From NCBI RefSeq assembly GCF_025148125.1, contig NZ_CP102267.1:3420501-3484500 (forward strand): 64,000 bases of DNA, written 5' to 3'. Below are positions 26,101 to 33,274 of the stretch, in pieces. Position 1 is the first letter of the stretch; every line of letters starts with the position of its first letter. The translations under genes and the position numbers were made by a program. Below the pieces are notes generated by a model. That model was not told the DNA's origin. It did no database searches and was given only the letters and a program-made list of their open reading frames with translations. The stretch is from Blautia wexlerae DSM 19850. GTDB lineage: Bacteria > Bacillota > Clostridia > Lachnospirales > Lachnospiraceae.

Positions 26101-26540
26101 TCGCCTCGTGTTCCGCATACAAGGCTGACTTCATTTCCATAATAGCCCTCATATACCGGAATAATTCTGACCTCCAGGTTTTTACCTGAACTGTCTCCGG
26201 GAATATCCACAATATGCCAGCAGCTTCCTGGTGTCTTCATAAAACCCGGAGCATCCGCTTCATTTCCATATTCATATATTTTTTCTCCATCCAGCCAAAC
26301 TTCTGCAATGGTGTGGGTGGTTTTAAATAAGATAGATTTGGGAACATCGAAGTCTTTGGGCAGGGCAATATTCTCTGCTTTGATTTCTCCCTCTTTCAGT
26401 TCTTTTGTTTCGCACCGGATCGTATTATCCCAGAACAATTTTTCTCTGGCCGTACTCTGTCTGAAAATCCAACCTGAAAAACAAATGGCGAATATCCCAA
26501 ATGCAAACAGAATAATCCATAGTTTTTTTTCTATTTTCAT
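23160..26540 (-). CDS. Membrane GGDEF-PAS-GGDEF-EAL protein (c-di-GMP turnover)
   Basis: 1126 residues from the ATG at 26540 (GGGAGAG upstream); a start 15 codons earlier has no ribosome site. It has an N-terminal helix, an extracellular sensor of about 150 residues (VWLDGEKIYEYGNEADAPGF), and about seven membrane helices (195-390) as in 7TMR-DISM sensors. A GGDEF domain with intact FRIGGDEFAYVY follows, then a PAS-like segment, a second GGDEF whose motif is degenerate (KLVADEFLIL), and a C-terminal EAL domain with YGAEALMRF, ELTESD and LDDFGTGYSNF, all intact. It can in principle make and break c-di-GMP in response to an external signal. The gene is monocistronic. Confidence 0.9.
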   Translation of the reverse strand: MKIEKKLWIILFAFGIFAICFSGWIFRQSTAREKLFWDNTIRCETKELKEGEIKAENIALPKDFDVPKSILFKTTHTIAEVWLDGEKIYEYGNEADAPGFMKTPGSCWHIVDIPGDSSGKNLEVRIIPVYEGYYGNEVSLVCGTRGDCILKILTDSLGIPVISCGILFAAVICILLYCGAARRKRSDKTEAKIEIFLNLGFFSLLVAVWTLVQCGFLQFLIPDGRTLYFVEYFSLFLFPVPFNFLLYDICKSRYHKGALIFSILYLTNMAVDVLLQCTGIIDMSRLLSVIHVIMVANVVYTVVIILYEAGKKENDVAQKFRYPMCVVMGFGMAEMIFYYLRRFEQISILLSMGTMLFIIMLIWIQVSQYYDQYIQKQKVIYLQKIANMDMLTEAMNRNAYEDMVKYLDEGEIKLSTTGVVVFDLDDLKVINDNFGHEKGDEALKLCYQCISQAFQNVKNCFRIGGDEFAYVYHSDEKDMIPERLKTLELLLKKTAKTHKLDYPLSISAGYAYYQPDIDFDFKDIVRRSDTMLYRQKRRKKIARSTDPGHLLSRMEKHSTEEITDEVILQEKKYQSMPLDELCSVIDLLSPTTDNYPYVVDFRTDFYYIANQALDRFCIPKNSFHNVISNHKEFVYEPDYEKMKEEFDNLLKTDRCTHSMEYRWLDLKKVPVWIHCKGYLVRDDNMKPLYMIGCINEIGERQKADNVSGLLGETGFREYMDQQDTPLETGYLLRIGIDHFKEINDNFGQEYGDFVLRKTADCISGCLSEGQKVYKLVADEFLILDVSSDQVRDADKLYDKVRAATDRFIESNEFKVMYTVSGGIVSFAALEGNQYSEALKLTDFALNEAKTLGRNRCYIFDGETYRKFLRKREITQELREAVLNGCQGFTAFYQPVFDEDKKVPYGAEALMRFTSEKLGMISPAEFIPILEETGLIIPAGRWMMREAMGKCSEIRKVLPGFRVSINISQVQASKSDVIQDISAETKRAGLPLEALIVELTESDLLEQNINEKHFLTELRRMGISLALDDFGTGYSNFHYLNELKPEIIKIDRSFTVKAVADEQEYYLLNQFCTMIHNLDMRICIEGVENEQEWAMIRKLYPEFTQGYFWGKPCEYEEFMRKFTESRL

Positions 26541-26730
26541 AGTCTCTCCCTTATCCAATATATCTGTATTCTGAGATATATCCAACAGTCAAACGGATAA
26601 TATCAGATATTTTCTATATTTCGTACTTTCCATTGTATCACAGATTTCTGAATAATTGTTAGTGCTTTTTGACACTTTCTTTATTTTTAGAAACACAAAA
26701 TTTTACGGCATTTTGAGTAAGAAATCAAAA

Positions 26731-26776
26731 AGCAGAAATGTCTTTCACGAATAAAATCGCTTCAGACATTTCTGCT
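26731..26776 (-). terminator. Terminator left of the ABC remnant
   Basis: AGCAGAAATGTCT pairs with AGACATTTCTGCT, and the reverse strand continues TTTTTGATTTC. It would end leftward transcripts through the ABC ATPase remnant. The flanking 26541-26730 holds only A/T-rich promoter-like sequence for the GGDEF-EAL gene. Confidence 0.75.
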
Positions 26777-26802
26777 CTATCTGCTGTCCTGTCTGATATA
26801 CT

Positions 26803-27030
26803 TCAGACACAGGATAAATATACAATTTGGGGATAACGGTCTGCGTATTCTTTTTCCAGGCCGCATCTTTCCAGAAGTTCTTCCACTTTTCTACGGGTTT
26901 CGGTACGGCTTATCCCCATATTTCTCAGGCTTTCTCCGATTCCGTCCCCGAGCGTACAACGTGGGTCAAAGGATTCCATTGGCATCTGAAATACCATCTG
27001 AATATCCCTCTGCTACCTGAAAAAGCCAGT
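26803..27030 (-). pseudogene. Oligopeptide/nickel ABC ATPase fragment
   Basis: The reverse strand reads QRDIQMVFQMPMESFDPRCT, LGDGIGESLRNMGISRTETR and CGLEKEYADRYP, then leaves the family. This is the stretch from the Q-loop to just before the signature SGGQ of a DppF/NikE-type ATPase. The same segment of the intact gene at 35289-36050 is closely similar, for example SFDPRRTLGDGIGESLRNRG. Walker A, signature and Walker B regions are absent, so this is a dead fragment, probably from a paralogous transporter. Confidence 0.8.
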
Positions 27031-27075
27031 TTCCGCAATTATACTTTTCCAGATAGTCTTTCTTTTTTATAATAG

Positions 27076-27933
27076 TTATATCAGCAAAGCTAACGTTCCA
27101 ACAACAATAAGAAGCAGTCCTGTCCCTGATTTCAATGACAGTTTTTCATGGAATACAATATATGAGAATGCAATGGTCACAAGGATACTCAGTTTATCAA
27201 TCGGAACTACCACACTGGCCGGACCTGTCTGAAGTGCTCTGTAATAACATAGCCAGGAACCGCCTGTTGCAAATCCGGAAAGAATAAGGAACAGCCAGCT
27301 TTTTCTGTCAATGTTATTAACCGTATTCTGCTTTCCGGTCACAAATACTACAATCCACGCCATCACCAATACAACAGCAGTCCTGATCGCAGTTCCAAGA
27401 TTTGAATTGACATCCTGAATTCCAATCTTTCCCAAAATAGAGGTAAGACTGGCAAAAACAGCGGAACCGACTGCATAAAGCAGCCACTTCTTATCTTCTG
27501 CCTTTTCCTTTGTTTCCTTTTTCTGTATCATCAGATAAGTACCGATACCGATAAGAATCATTGAAACAAATTTCAGCCACGTTATTTCTTCCCTGAGAAA
27601 AATAAAAGCCAGCAGCATCGTTATCACTGTACTCGATTTATCAATTGGTGTTACTTTATTGATATCTCCAATCTGCAGTGCTTTGAAATAGCATAGCCAG
27701 GATATCCCCGTTGACAGTCCTGACAAAATCAAAAAAATCAGGACTTTTGCCGAAATATCTCTGATTTCACTTTGTGCCCCGACCATGAATAACATAAGCC
27801 ATGAAAAGACTAACACTACACCGGTTCTTAATGCCGTCGCAACATTAGAATCTGTATTTCTGATTCCGCATTTTGCCAGTATGGCTGTCAAGCCTGCAAA
27901 CAGAGCAGAACCAAATGCAAATAATATCCACAT
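27076..27933 (-). CDS. EamA/DMT-family transporter
   Basis: 285 residues with ten predicted membrane helices arranged as two homologous halves. The first opens FGSALFAGLTAILAKCGIRN and the second VGSAVFASLTSILGKIGIQD. The parallel motifs SGLSTGISWLCYFKALQIGD and SGFATGGSWLCYYRALQTGP mark the repeat. Drug/metabolite transporters of this type export amino acids or metabolites; the substrate is not predictable. The gene begins 1 bp after the stop of the upstream esterase gene, so the two are co-translated. Confidence 0.88.
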   Translation of the reverse strand: MWILFAFGSALFAGLTAILAKCGIRNTDSNVATALRTGVVLVFSWLMLFMVGAQSEIRDISAKVLIFLILSGLSTGISWLCYFKALQIGDINKVTPIDKSSTVITMLLAFIFLREEITWLKFVSMILIGIGTYLMIQKKETKEKAEDKKWLLYAVGSAVFASLTSILGKIGIQDVNSNLGTAIRTAVVLVMAWIVVFVTGKQNTVNNIDRKSWLFLILSGFATGGSWLCYYRALQTGPASVVVPIDKLSILVTIAFSYIVFHEKLSLKSGTGLLLIVVGTLALLI

Positions 27934-27934
27934 A

Positions 27935-28561
27935 TTATTTCCCCTCCATTACCCAGGCAAATGCTTTCGCAATTCTTATATCCGGTTCTCTAAAATGATT
28001 ACCCTGATTCCATTCCAGATTACAATTTATCTCATGCTCTATAAGCCACTCATATCCCATCCGGATACAGTTTCCAACCTGTGACATCACCGAATTTCTC
28101 GTTTTTTCTTCTCTGTCACCAAGACTTAGATAAACTGTCTCACTTTTAATTTCATGTTCCTTCATATACTCAATAAATCCCGGAAACCAGACAGACGGTG
28201 AAGCAGCTGCAATGCCGGAAAATACATCTGTCTGATATGCTGCCCATAACGAGAACAGCCCCGCAAGAGAATATCCCCCGATATAATATGTCCTGCTTTT
28301 GTCTGTGCATAATGTCAGAATCTGCTCCAGTGTCCTGACAGCACCATCACCAAAGTCTTCATTTCCGAACACCGCTGGTGCTTTCCATGGAGACAACTCA
28401 TAATTCCAGTCATCAACTTTTGCAGCAATGAGTCTGAAATCTGTTGAAGTCCGTTTTCGGATTTCTTCAACCTCATTCTTAAGAACAGATAATTCATGAT
28501 CACCAGTCAACTGAATCAAAACAGTATCCGCATCTGGATTTCCATACTCATATATAGTCAT
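27935..28561 (-). CDS. Alpha/beta-hydrolase fold esterase
   Basis: 208 residues, cytoplasmic. The nucleophile elbow is GGYSLAGLFSLWAAY and the following strand SGIAAASPSVWFPGF is typical of Fes/esterase-D-like enzymes. SLGDREEKTRN precedes the acid position and WNQGNHFREPDIR contains the His. The short length lacks a lid domain. The 5' side is a 435-bp intergenic region with tandem repeats. Coupling to a DMT exporter suggests that its product, or a detoxified compound, is exported, which is inference. Confidence 0.75.
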   Translation of the reverse strand: MTIYEYGNPDADTVLIQLTGDHELSVLKNEVEEIRKRTSTDFRLIAAKVDDWNYELSPWKAPAVFGNEDFGDGAVRTLEQILTLCTDKSRTYYIGGYSLAGLFSLWAAYQTDVFSGIAAASPSVWFPGFIEYMKEHEIKSETVYLSLGDREEKTRNSVMSQVGNCIRMGYEWLIEHEINCNLEWNQGNHFREPDIRIAKAFAWVMEGK

Positions 28562-28688
28562 ATCTATCTGCTTACCTCGTAAAAATTTTTTACTTTCTCA
28601 AGTTCCTTGACTTAAATTTTATTTTCAGCAAATTCAGTCAAACAAAAAATCTCTTTATATTGACTCTATTCTTCACTTTCTTTATTCC

Positions 28689-28890
28689 AAGTCATTCATA
28701 ATTTCATTTTAAGATGACCGTAATTCTGCTTTTCTTGTTTTAAGTCATTCATATTCTCTTCTATACATGACTGTAATTGTACTTTTTTCGTTTCAGGTCA
28801 TTTTCATCGGTTTCTTAAGATGACCGTAATTATACTTTTTTCGTTTCAGGTCATTTATATTCCTATTTTCAGATGAACATAATAGACGAA
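28689..28890. repeat. 53-bp tandem repeat, about 3.7 copies
   Basis: The sequence GATGACCGTAATT or a variant begins at 28713, 28766, 28819 and 28872, an exact 53-bp period, and the partner AAGTCATTCAT begins at 28689 and 28742. Each unit holds TGACC and GGTCA as inverted ends around a T-rich centre (CTTTTTTCGTTTC), so each could fold into a weak hairpin. It lies between the esterase and CyuA-like genes, and no ORF spans it. Confidence 0.85.
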
Positions 28891-28996
28891 TTGAAATTTA
28901 TAGTCATTATTTTTTCTTGTCTTATCACAAAACCAGTGCAATTATGTCTTTTTTTCAGCAGGAGAATATACCGTTCTTTTTTACTTTGTCATAAAA

Positions 28997-30274
28997 TCAA
29001 ACACGCTCTAACATAATCCGCAGAATTTCTTTGTCTGTTTCTTTCATTCCTTCTTTGCCGATCTGTCCTACACAGCTGATGGTTTCGCCGGCTTCTTCCT
29101 TGAGTATTCCGGTATATGGCGCATAGGACTGACCGTTCATAGCAAGGTGATGTGCCAGGAATGCAGCATCAAGGCTGGCGGCGATTTTCGCTGCACAGGA
29201 TATTTTCGCTCCATCACAGATGATTCCCGGAATATTGGCAAGAGTATTCTCTATGGTCTTCTTGATCACTGAAAGTTCGCCACCTCCCATGTAGGTAATC
29301 CCCGCACCGGCTGCACAGGATGCGGATACCGCACCGCAAAATGCGGAAAGTTTACCGATATACTGTTTCTGGTATACAGTTAAGAGATTAGAAAATACCA
29401 GTGCGCGGTAAAGTACATAGTCCGGAAGTTCCATTTCTCTGGCATACACGATCAGTGGTACGGAACAGGCAATCCCCTGGTTTCCACTGCCTGAGTTGAT
29501 GACTACCGGCATATCGCATCCGCCCATTCTGGCTTCGGAAGCTGCGGCTGTGAGGCTGCGCATTTTGGTAAGCATATCATTGGAATAGGTTTCGCGTATT
29601 ATCCGGCCGATTCCAAGACCGTATTTACCAGTCATTCCTTCATGAGCGATTGCCATATTGCTGCGGATCTGATTTTCTATAATTTCTTTGACATCATCAA
29701 TTTCTACAGTATCTGCAAATGTTTTAATGTCTTCCAGATTGAGTAGAGTTCTGTCTGCTGCAGCCGGAGTTTCACCGGATTTATGATCTGAATCCAGCAG
29801 GACTTCCTGGTTCTTTACGATCTTTGTTACATTTATATGATCGTATTTGATCTCCAGACTTACTGTGTCATCCCCTGCCTGCATTTCTATGATAAAGTGC
29901 AGGACTACCGGGGAGTCCAGAAGTTCTACTTTGCATATCTTTTTATCCAAAAGTTCACGACATCTCTTTCTTTCAAATTCATTTACATTCGAAAGAACTT
30001 CCATGTTCAGGGATGCGTTTCCGGCTACTGCACCGAGAACTACACCTGCTTCAATTCCAGTCAATCCGCCGGAGTTTGGAATGATAACACAACGGACATT
30101 TTTTATAATGTTTCCACTGCATTTTGCGGTGATATGTTCCGGTTCTTTTCCCAAAACTTCTCGTGCTCTGGCTGCTCCATATGCCAGTGCGATCGGTTCT
30201 GTACACCCCATTGCAGGAACCATTTCTTCCTTCAGGATTCCTATATAACTCTCATATATCCTTTCATCTAACAT
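28997..30274 (-). CDS. CyuA/UPF0597-family Fe-S cysteine desulfidase-like enzyme
   Basis: 425 residues of the UPF0597 (YhaM/CyuA) family, related to the alpha chain of iron-sulfur serine dehydratase. The signature EEMVPAMGCTEPIALAYGAA holds the first cluster Cys (residue 24). Other conserved pieces are IIPNSGGLTGIEAGVVLGAV, MPVVINSGSGNQGIACSVPL, SCAAGAGITYMGGGELSVI and NIPGIICDGAKISCAAKIA, with more Cys ligands. Characterised members degrade L-cysteine to pyruvate, ammonia and sulfide. The protein is cytoplasmic and oxygen-sensitive by analogy. No operon partner is present. Confidence 0.85.
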   Translation of the reverse strand: MLDERIYESYIGILKEEMVPAMGCTEPIALAYGAARAREVLGKEPEHITAKCSGNIIKNVRCVIIPNSGGLTGIEAGVVLGAVAGNASLNMEVLSNVNEFERKRCRELLDKKICKVELLDSPVVLHFIIEMQAGDDTVSLEIKYDHINVTKIVKNQEVLLDSDHKSGETPAAADRTLLNLEDIKTFADTVEIDDVKEIIENQIRSNMAIAHEGMTGKYGLGIGRIIRETYSNDMLTKMRSLTAAASEARMGGCDMPVVINSGSGNQGIACSVPLIVYAREMELPDYVLYRALVFSNLLTVYQKQYIGKLSAFCGAVSASCAAGAGITYMGGGELSVIKKTIENTLANIPGIICDGAKISCAAKIAASLDAAFLAHHLAMNGQSYAPYTGILKEEAGETISCVGQIGKEGMKETDKEILRIMLERV

Positions 30275-30330
30275 TGTACTGATGTCTCCTGTTCATTTTA
30301 ATTAATACATATGATGTTATCCACGAATTG

Positions 30331-30360
30331 CTCCGCTGCAAAGCAGCTCCCGCAATCCTC
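30331..30360. repeat. REP-like repeat, family 3 copy 2
   Basis: CTCCGCTGCAAAGCAGCTCC then CGCAATCCTC, 28 of 30 identical to 14601-14630. The surrounding gap 30275-30715 otherwise shows no supported gene; an 86-codon reverse frame at 30494-30754 overlaps the AEC gene start and matches nothing recognised. Confidence 0.65.
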
Positions 30361-30715
30361 TGCATATTTAAGTATGACATAATACTATCAGAATGTCCAG
30401 AAAGAATCAGCTAAGATCTGCTTCGTAATCCTTTAATTCTCCGGATGCCGTTATTGATAAACAATAAGCCTGACATATACTATGAATGCTGTTCTATAAG
30501 ATTTCCGCTGAAAAACTGTCTGATAATATAATCTGAAACACTTTCTCAAATCTGTGGTTTGCTTCCTGTAAAATATTGTCAGCAACTGTTTCTGTTCGCA
30601 CATTACTATTGAACCGCAACCGGGAAAGTTCTATAATGAGTTCCGACATCAGAAATCGGGTAAATACAATATTTCCGATGACGGACATTTTTAAGAATAC
30701 GAGGTGGATAAGTTT

Positions 30716-31648
30716 ATGAATATCAGCATACTGCTCATGGAACAGATCATTCAATTGTTTCTTATGATCTTCATGGGATATTTGATCGTGAAAGTTGGGC
30801 TTGTAAAAGATGAAGACAGCAAGGTTTTATCCAAAATCATTCTCTATCTAATCATTCCCTGTGTAATCATCAATGCTTTTCAGGTAGATTACACGATGGA
30901 TACTGTAAAGGGATTGCTGCTTGCTCTGGCTGCATCTGTCATGACCCAGGTTCTTCTCCTGATCATTATCTCCATAGCCGGAAAGCTTTTGCATCTGAAT
31001 GAAGTGGAAATTGCTTCTGTTTATTATTCTAATTCAGGAAATTTGATCGTACCCATTGTGACCTTTATTCTTGGACAGGACTGGGTTTTATATGGATGTG
31101 TTTTTATGAGTGTGCAGCTTATCTTTCTGTGGACACACTGCAAAAAGATTATCAGCCGGGAATCTTCCTACGACTGGAAAAAGATTGTGTTAAATATTAA
31201 CATGATTTCTATTTTTATCGGTGTTGTACTTTTTTTCGCAAGAATCCATTTGCCGGAGATCATCAATAATACTCTTGGCTCAGTGGGCAGCATGATAGGA
31301 CCGGCCAGTATGATCGTAACCGGTATGCTGTTTGCAGGAATGAATCTGAAACAGATTTTTGCTGACAAAAGAGTATATTTTGTATCATTTCTTCGTCTGA
31401 TTGCAGTGCCTTTGCTTGCACTTGTAATGATTAAGATCAGCCATCTGGCTATGTTCTCTGCAGACGGAAATAAAATCATGCTTATTGTCTTTCTGGCGAT
31501 CATCACACCGTCTGCTTCCACAATAACCCAGATGTGCCAGGTATACGGAAATGATTCACGTTATGCCAGTGCCATCAATGTCATGACTACACTGTTCTCA
31601 ATTATTACAATGCCGCTGATGGTAATGCTATTTGAGGCAGTTATATAA
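30716..31648 (+). CDS. AEC-family transporter (auxin efflux carrier-like)
   Basis: 310 residues from ATG 30716 (GAGGTGG upstream; a GTG four codons earlier is less likely). About ten membrane helices in two sets of five: QLFLMIFMGYLIVKVGLVKD, then KVLSKIILYLIIPCVIINAF with the broken-helix LIIPC motif, and the paired motif FLAIITPSASTITQMCQVYG near 275. AEC carriers move malate, other dicarboxylates or small anions across the membrane. The substrate is not predictable. It is followed 54 bp later by a LOG-family gene in the same direction. Confidence 0.88.
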   Translation: MNISILLMEQIIQLFLMIFMGYLIVKVGLVKDEDSKVLSKIILYLIIPCVIINAFQVDYTMDTVKGLLLALAASVMTQVLLLIIISIAGKLLHLNEVEIASVYYSNSGNLIVPIVTFILGQDWVLYGCVFMSVQLIFLWTHCKKIISRESSYDWKKIVLNINMISIFIGVVLFFARIHLPEIINNTLGSVGSMIGPASMIVTGMLFAGMNLKQIFADKRVYFVSFLRLIAVPLLALVMIKISHLAMFSADGNKIMLIVFLAIITPSASTITQMCQVYGNDSRYASAINVMTTLFSIITMPLMVMLFEAVI

Positions 31649-31702
31649 AACAATTGCCATGTACAGATATTACCTGTACATGACAAAAGAAAGGAAATTA
31701 CA

Positions 31703-32245
31703 ATGAATATTACCGTTTATCTTGGAGCTTTGGAGGGGAATGATCCGGCACTTGGAGATGCTGTCCGGGAATTAGGAACATGGATTGGAAAAAGTAGAAA
31801 TTCTCTGATATATGGCGGATCGAAGTCCGGTCTTATGGGACAGATAGCAGAAAGTGTGCTGAATGCCGGAGGAAAAGTAACAGGCGTGGAACCACAGTTT
31901 TTTATAGATTCTGAACTGCAGTATGATGAGATCACAGAACTGATCGTCACAAAAGATATGGCTGAAAGAAAAGCAAAAATGATTGAACTAGGTGATGCAT
32001 TTATTGCATTTCCGGGAGGCACAGGTACTCTGGAGGAAATCGCAGAAGTTATGTCCATGGTTTCCTTAAAACACCTTAATGCCCCCTGTATTCTGTATAA
32101 TCTGAATGGATATTATGACAGCCTGAAACAGCTTCTTGACCATATGATCAAGATGGGGCTGTCCTCAGAAAATCGTCAGCAGGGAATTTATTTTGCTGAT
32201 GATATGGAAGATATTAAAGCACTTCTGGCTACAGTAACTAAGTAA
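31703..32245 (+). CDS. LOG-family nucleotide 5'-monophosphate phosphoribohydrolase-like protein
   Basis: 180 residues of a Rossmann-like fold. The family hallmark PGGxGTxxE is present as FPGGTGTLEE (residues 103-112), with the upstream Arg of AERKAKM and the LIYGGSKSGLMGQIAESVLN motif. Plant LOG proteins release cytokinin bases from their nucleotides, and bacterial ones hydrolyse AMP and similar nucleotides. It is normally cytosolic and dimeric. AAGGAAA precedes the ATG. The stop codon sits inside the possible leftward promoter described at 32242-32297. Confidence 0.87.
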   Translation: MNITVYLGALEGNDPALGDAVRELGTWIGKSRNSLIYGGSKSGLMGQIAESVLNAGGKVTGVEPQFFIDSELQYDEITELIVTKDMAERKAKMIELGDAFIAFPGGTGTLEEIAEVMSMVSLKHLNAPCILYNLNGYYDSLKQLLDHMIKMGLSSENRQQGIYFADDMEDIKALLATVTK

Positions 32246-32297
32246 AATTCAGATCGTAAACAATTGTCAAACACCCCTGGGGGATATTTACCTATTC
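32242..32297 (-). promoter_or_regulatory. Metal-regulon-like element with leftward promoter
   Basis: On the reverse strand, GAATA-N9-ATCCCCCAGGGGTG runs into TTGACA (32265-32270), then 17 bp and TTTTAC (32242-32247). The GAATA, CCCC and GGG parts and their spacing match the elements before cbiM and the nikB-like gene. The transcript would be antisense to the LOG gene, so the promoter may be fortuitous even if the protein site is real. Confidence 0.5.
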
Positions 32298-32337
32298 ATA
32301 TATTGCATAGTTCATACTACTTTTTTCATGGTTTGAA

Positions 32338-32385
32338 ATCCCTCTGGGAGGCTTGTTCTTTCCCATAATTTTGTTAAAATATAAT
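32338..32385 (+). promoter_or_regulatory. Second metal-regulon-like element with rightward promoter
   Basis: ATCCCTCTGGGAGG abuts TTGTTC (32353-32358), followed by TAAAAT (32375-32380, 16-bp spacer) or TATAAT (32380-32385). The layout, a C/G-rich inverted site touching a TTGTT -35 box, is the same as before cbiM. It drives the gene-free segment that ends at the terminator 32513-32548. Confidence 0.5.
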
Positions 32386-32386
32386 C

Positions 32387-32548
32387 AATGCAGAGATCAT
32401 TAAATATCAGTCAGCGAGATACTTAATGATCCATGTATCCGCACAAAGATTTGTGTCAAACAACAAATAAAGGTGCACAGACCTCCGCGCAATGCGCATC
32501 TAAAAACTCATTAAAAAAAGTACTTCGTCCGCAGGAAGTACTTTTTTT
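32387..32548 (+). ncRNA. Candidate orphan small RNA of about 160 nt
   Basis: A promoter is followed by about 160 nt without an ORF of any size and then a strong terminator. Inside are GATCATTAA...TTAATGATC (32396-32433), CACAAA-GATT-TGTG (near 32444-32456) and GCGCAATGCGC (32488-32498), three successive hairpins. No known RNA family was recognised. It could instead be only the downstream tail of the leftward cbiO transcript, for which the same terminator works. Confidence 0.35.
32513..32548. terminator. Bidirectional terminator between orphan RNA and cbiO
   Basis: AAAAAAAGTACTTC and GAAGTACTTTTTTT form a near-perfect stem around a short loop. It works in both directions and lies 22 bp after the cbiO stop codon. 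Confidence 0.9.
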
Positions 32549-32570
32549 AACGAAAAGATAATTATCAATA

Positions 32571-33242
32571 TTATGATAGTATCTTCAGTTCATGTTCTTC
32601 ATTCATACAGGCAAATCTGGTACCGATAGTTTCAGCCAGTTGTCTGTTATGTGTAATCGTAATCAACGTTTTTCCTGCTTTATGAAAACTCTGCAGAAAA
32701 TCCACCAGCATATCCTGTGTTTTTTCATCAAGTCCTGCAAGAGGTTCATCCAAAATCAGGACCTCAGGATTCAACGAAAGAATACATGCCAGTGAAACCT
32801 TTCTTTTCTCCCCTCCACTCAGATGATAGGGTGGTCTATCTCTTAGTTTTTCCAATCCAAATAAGTGCAGGCAGTCTTCTGTTCTTTTTTTAATCTCCGC
32901 TTCCGAAAGCCCCATCTGGACCGGGCCAAATGCAATTTCCTCTTCCACACTTCCACAGAAAAGCTGGGTATCTGCATTCTGAAACACATATCCCATCTGC
33001 TGATGAAACCATTTTGCAAACTGGCTGTTTTTTAATGTCTTTTCATTAATTTCATGTCCCTGATAAAAATATTTTCCTTCCGATGGAAAAATAATTCCAT
33101 TCAATAGTTTAATCAGTGTTGATTTTCCACATCCGTTAGGTCCCTGAATAACTATAGAATCCCCTCTGTTTATGCAAAGATCCACATATCTCAGTGCAAT
33201 TTCTTTTTCGTACGCAAAACATACATTCTCAAGTCTGATCAT
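32571..33242 (-). CDS. cbiO: Energy-coupling ATPase of cobalt/nickel ECF transporter
   Basis: 223 residues from the ATG at 33242 behind AGAGGG; an in-frame extension to 33353 overlaps cbiQ and is rejected. Walker A is QGPNGCGKSTLIKLLNG, the Q-loop MGYVFQNADTQLFCGSVEEE is typical of ECF ATPases, the signature is LSGGEKRKVSLA, and Walker B is VLILDEPLAGLD. It would power the CbiM/CbiQ membrane parts for cobalt or nickel uptake. It is third in the leftward cbiMQO operon and ends at a terminator. Confidence 0.93.
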   Translation of the reverse strand: MIRLENVCFAYEKEIALRYVDLCINRGDSIVIQGPNGCGKSTLIKLLNGIIFPSEGKYFYQGHEINEKTLKNSQFAKWFHQQMGYVFQNADTQLFCGSVEEEIAFGPVQMGLSEAEIKKRTEDCLHLFGLEKLRDRPPYHLSGGEKRKVSLACILSLNPEVLILDEPLAGLDEKTQDMLVDFLQSFHKAGKTLITITHNRQLAETIGTRFACMNEEHELKILS

Positions 33243-33274
33243 AACTGCCCTCTTCTGTCTTTTCCTGTCAATTA

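Noticed and set aside
28689..28890. Possible CRISPR array
   Set aside because: The period is exact at 53 bp, but the whole unit including the would-be spacers is repeated and there are only about four copies. No cas gene is near. It is a tandem repeat.
30494..30754. An 86-codon reverse ORF before the AEC gene
   Set aside because: Its 5' end overlaps the AEC start and its sequence matches no family I recognise. A regulator remnant is possible but unsupported.
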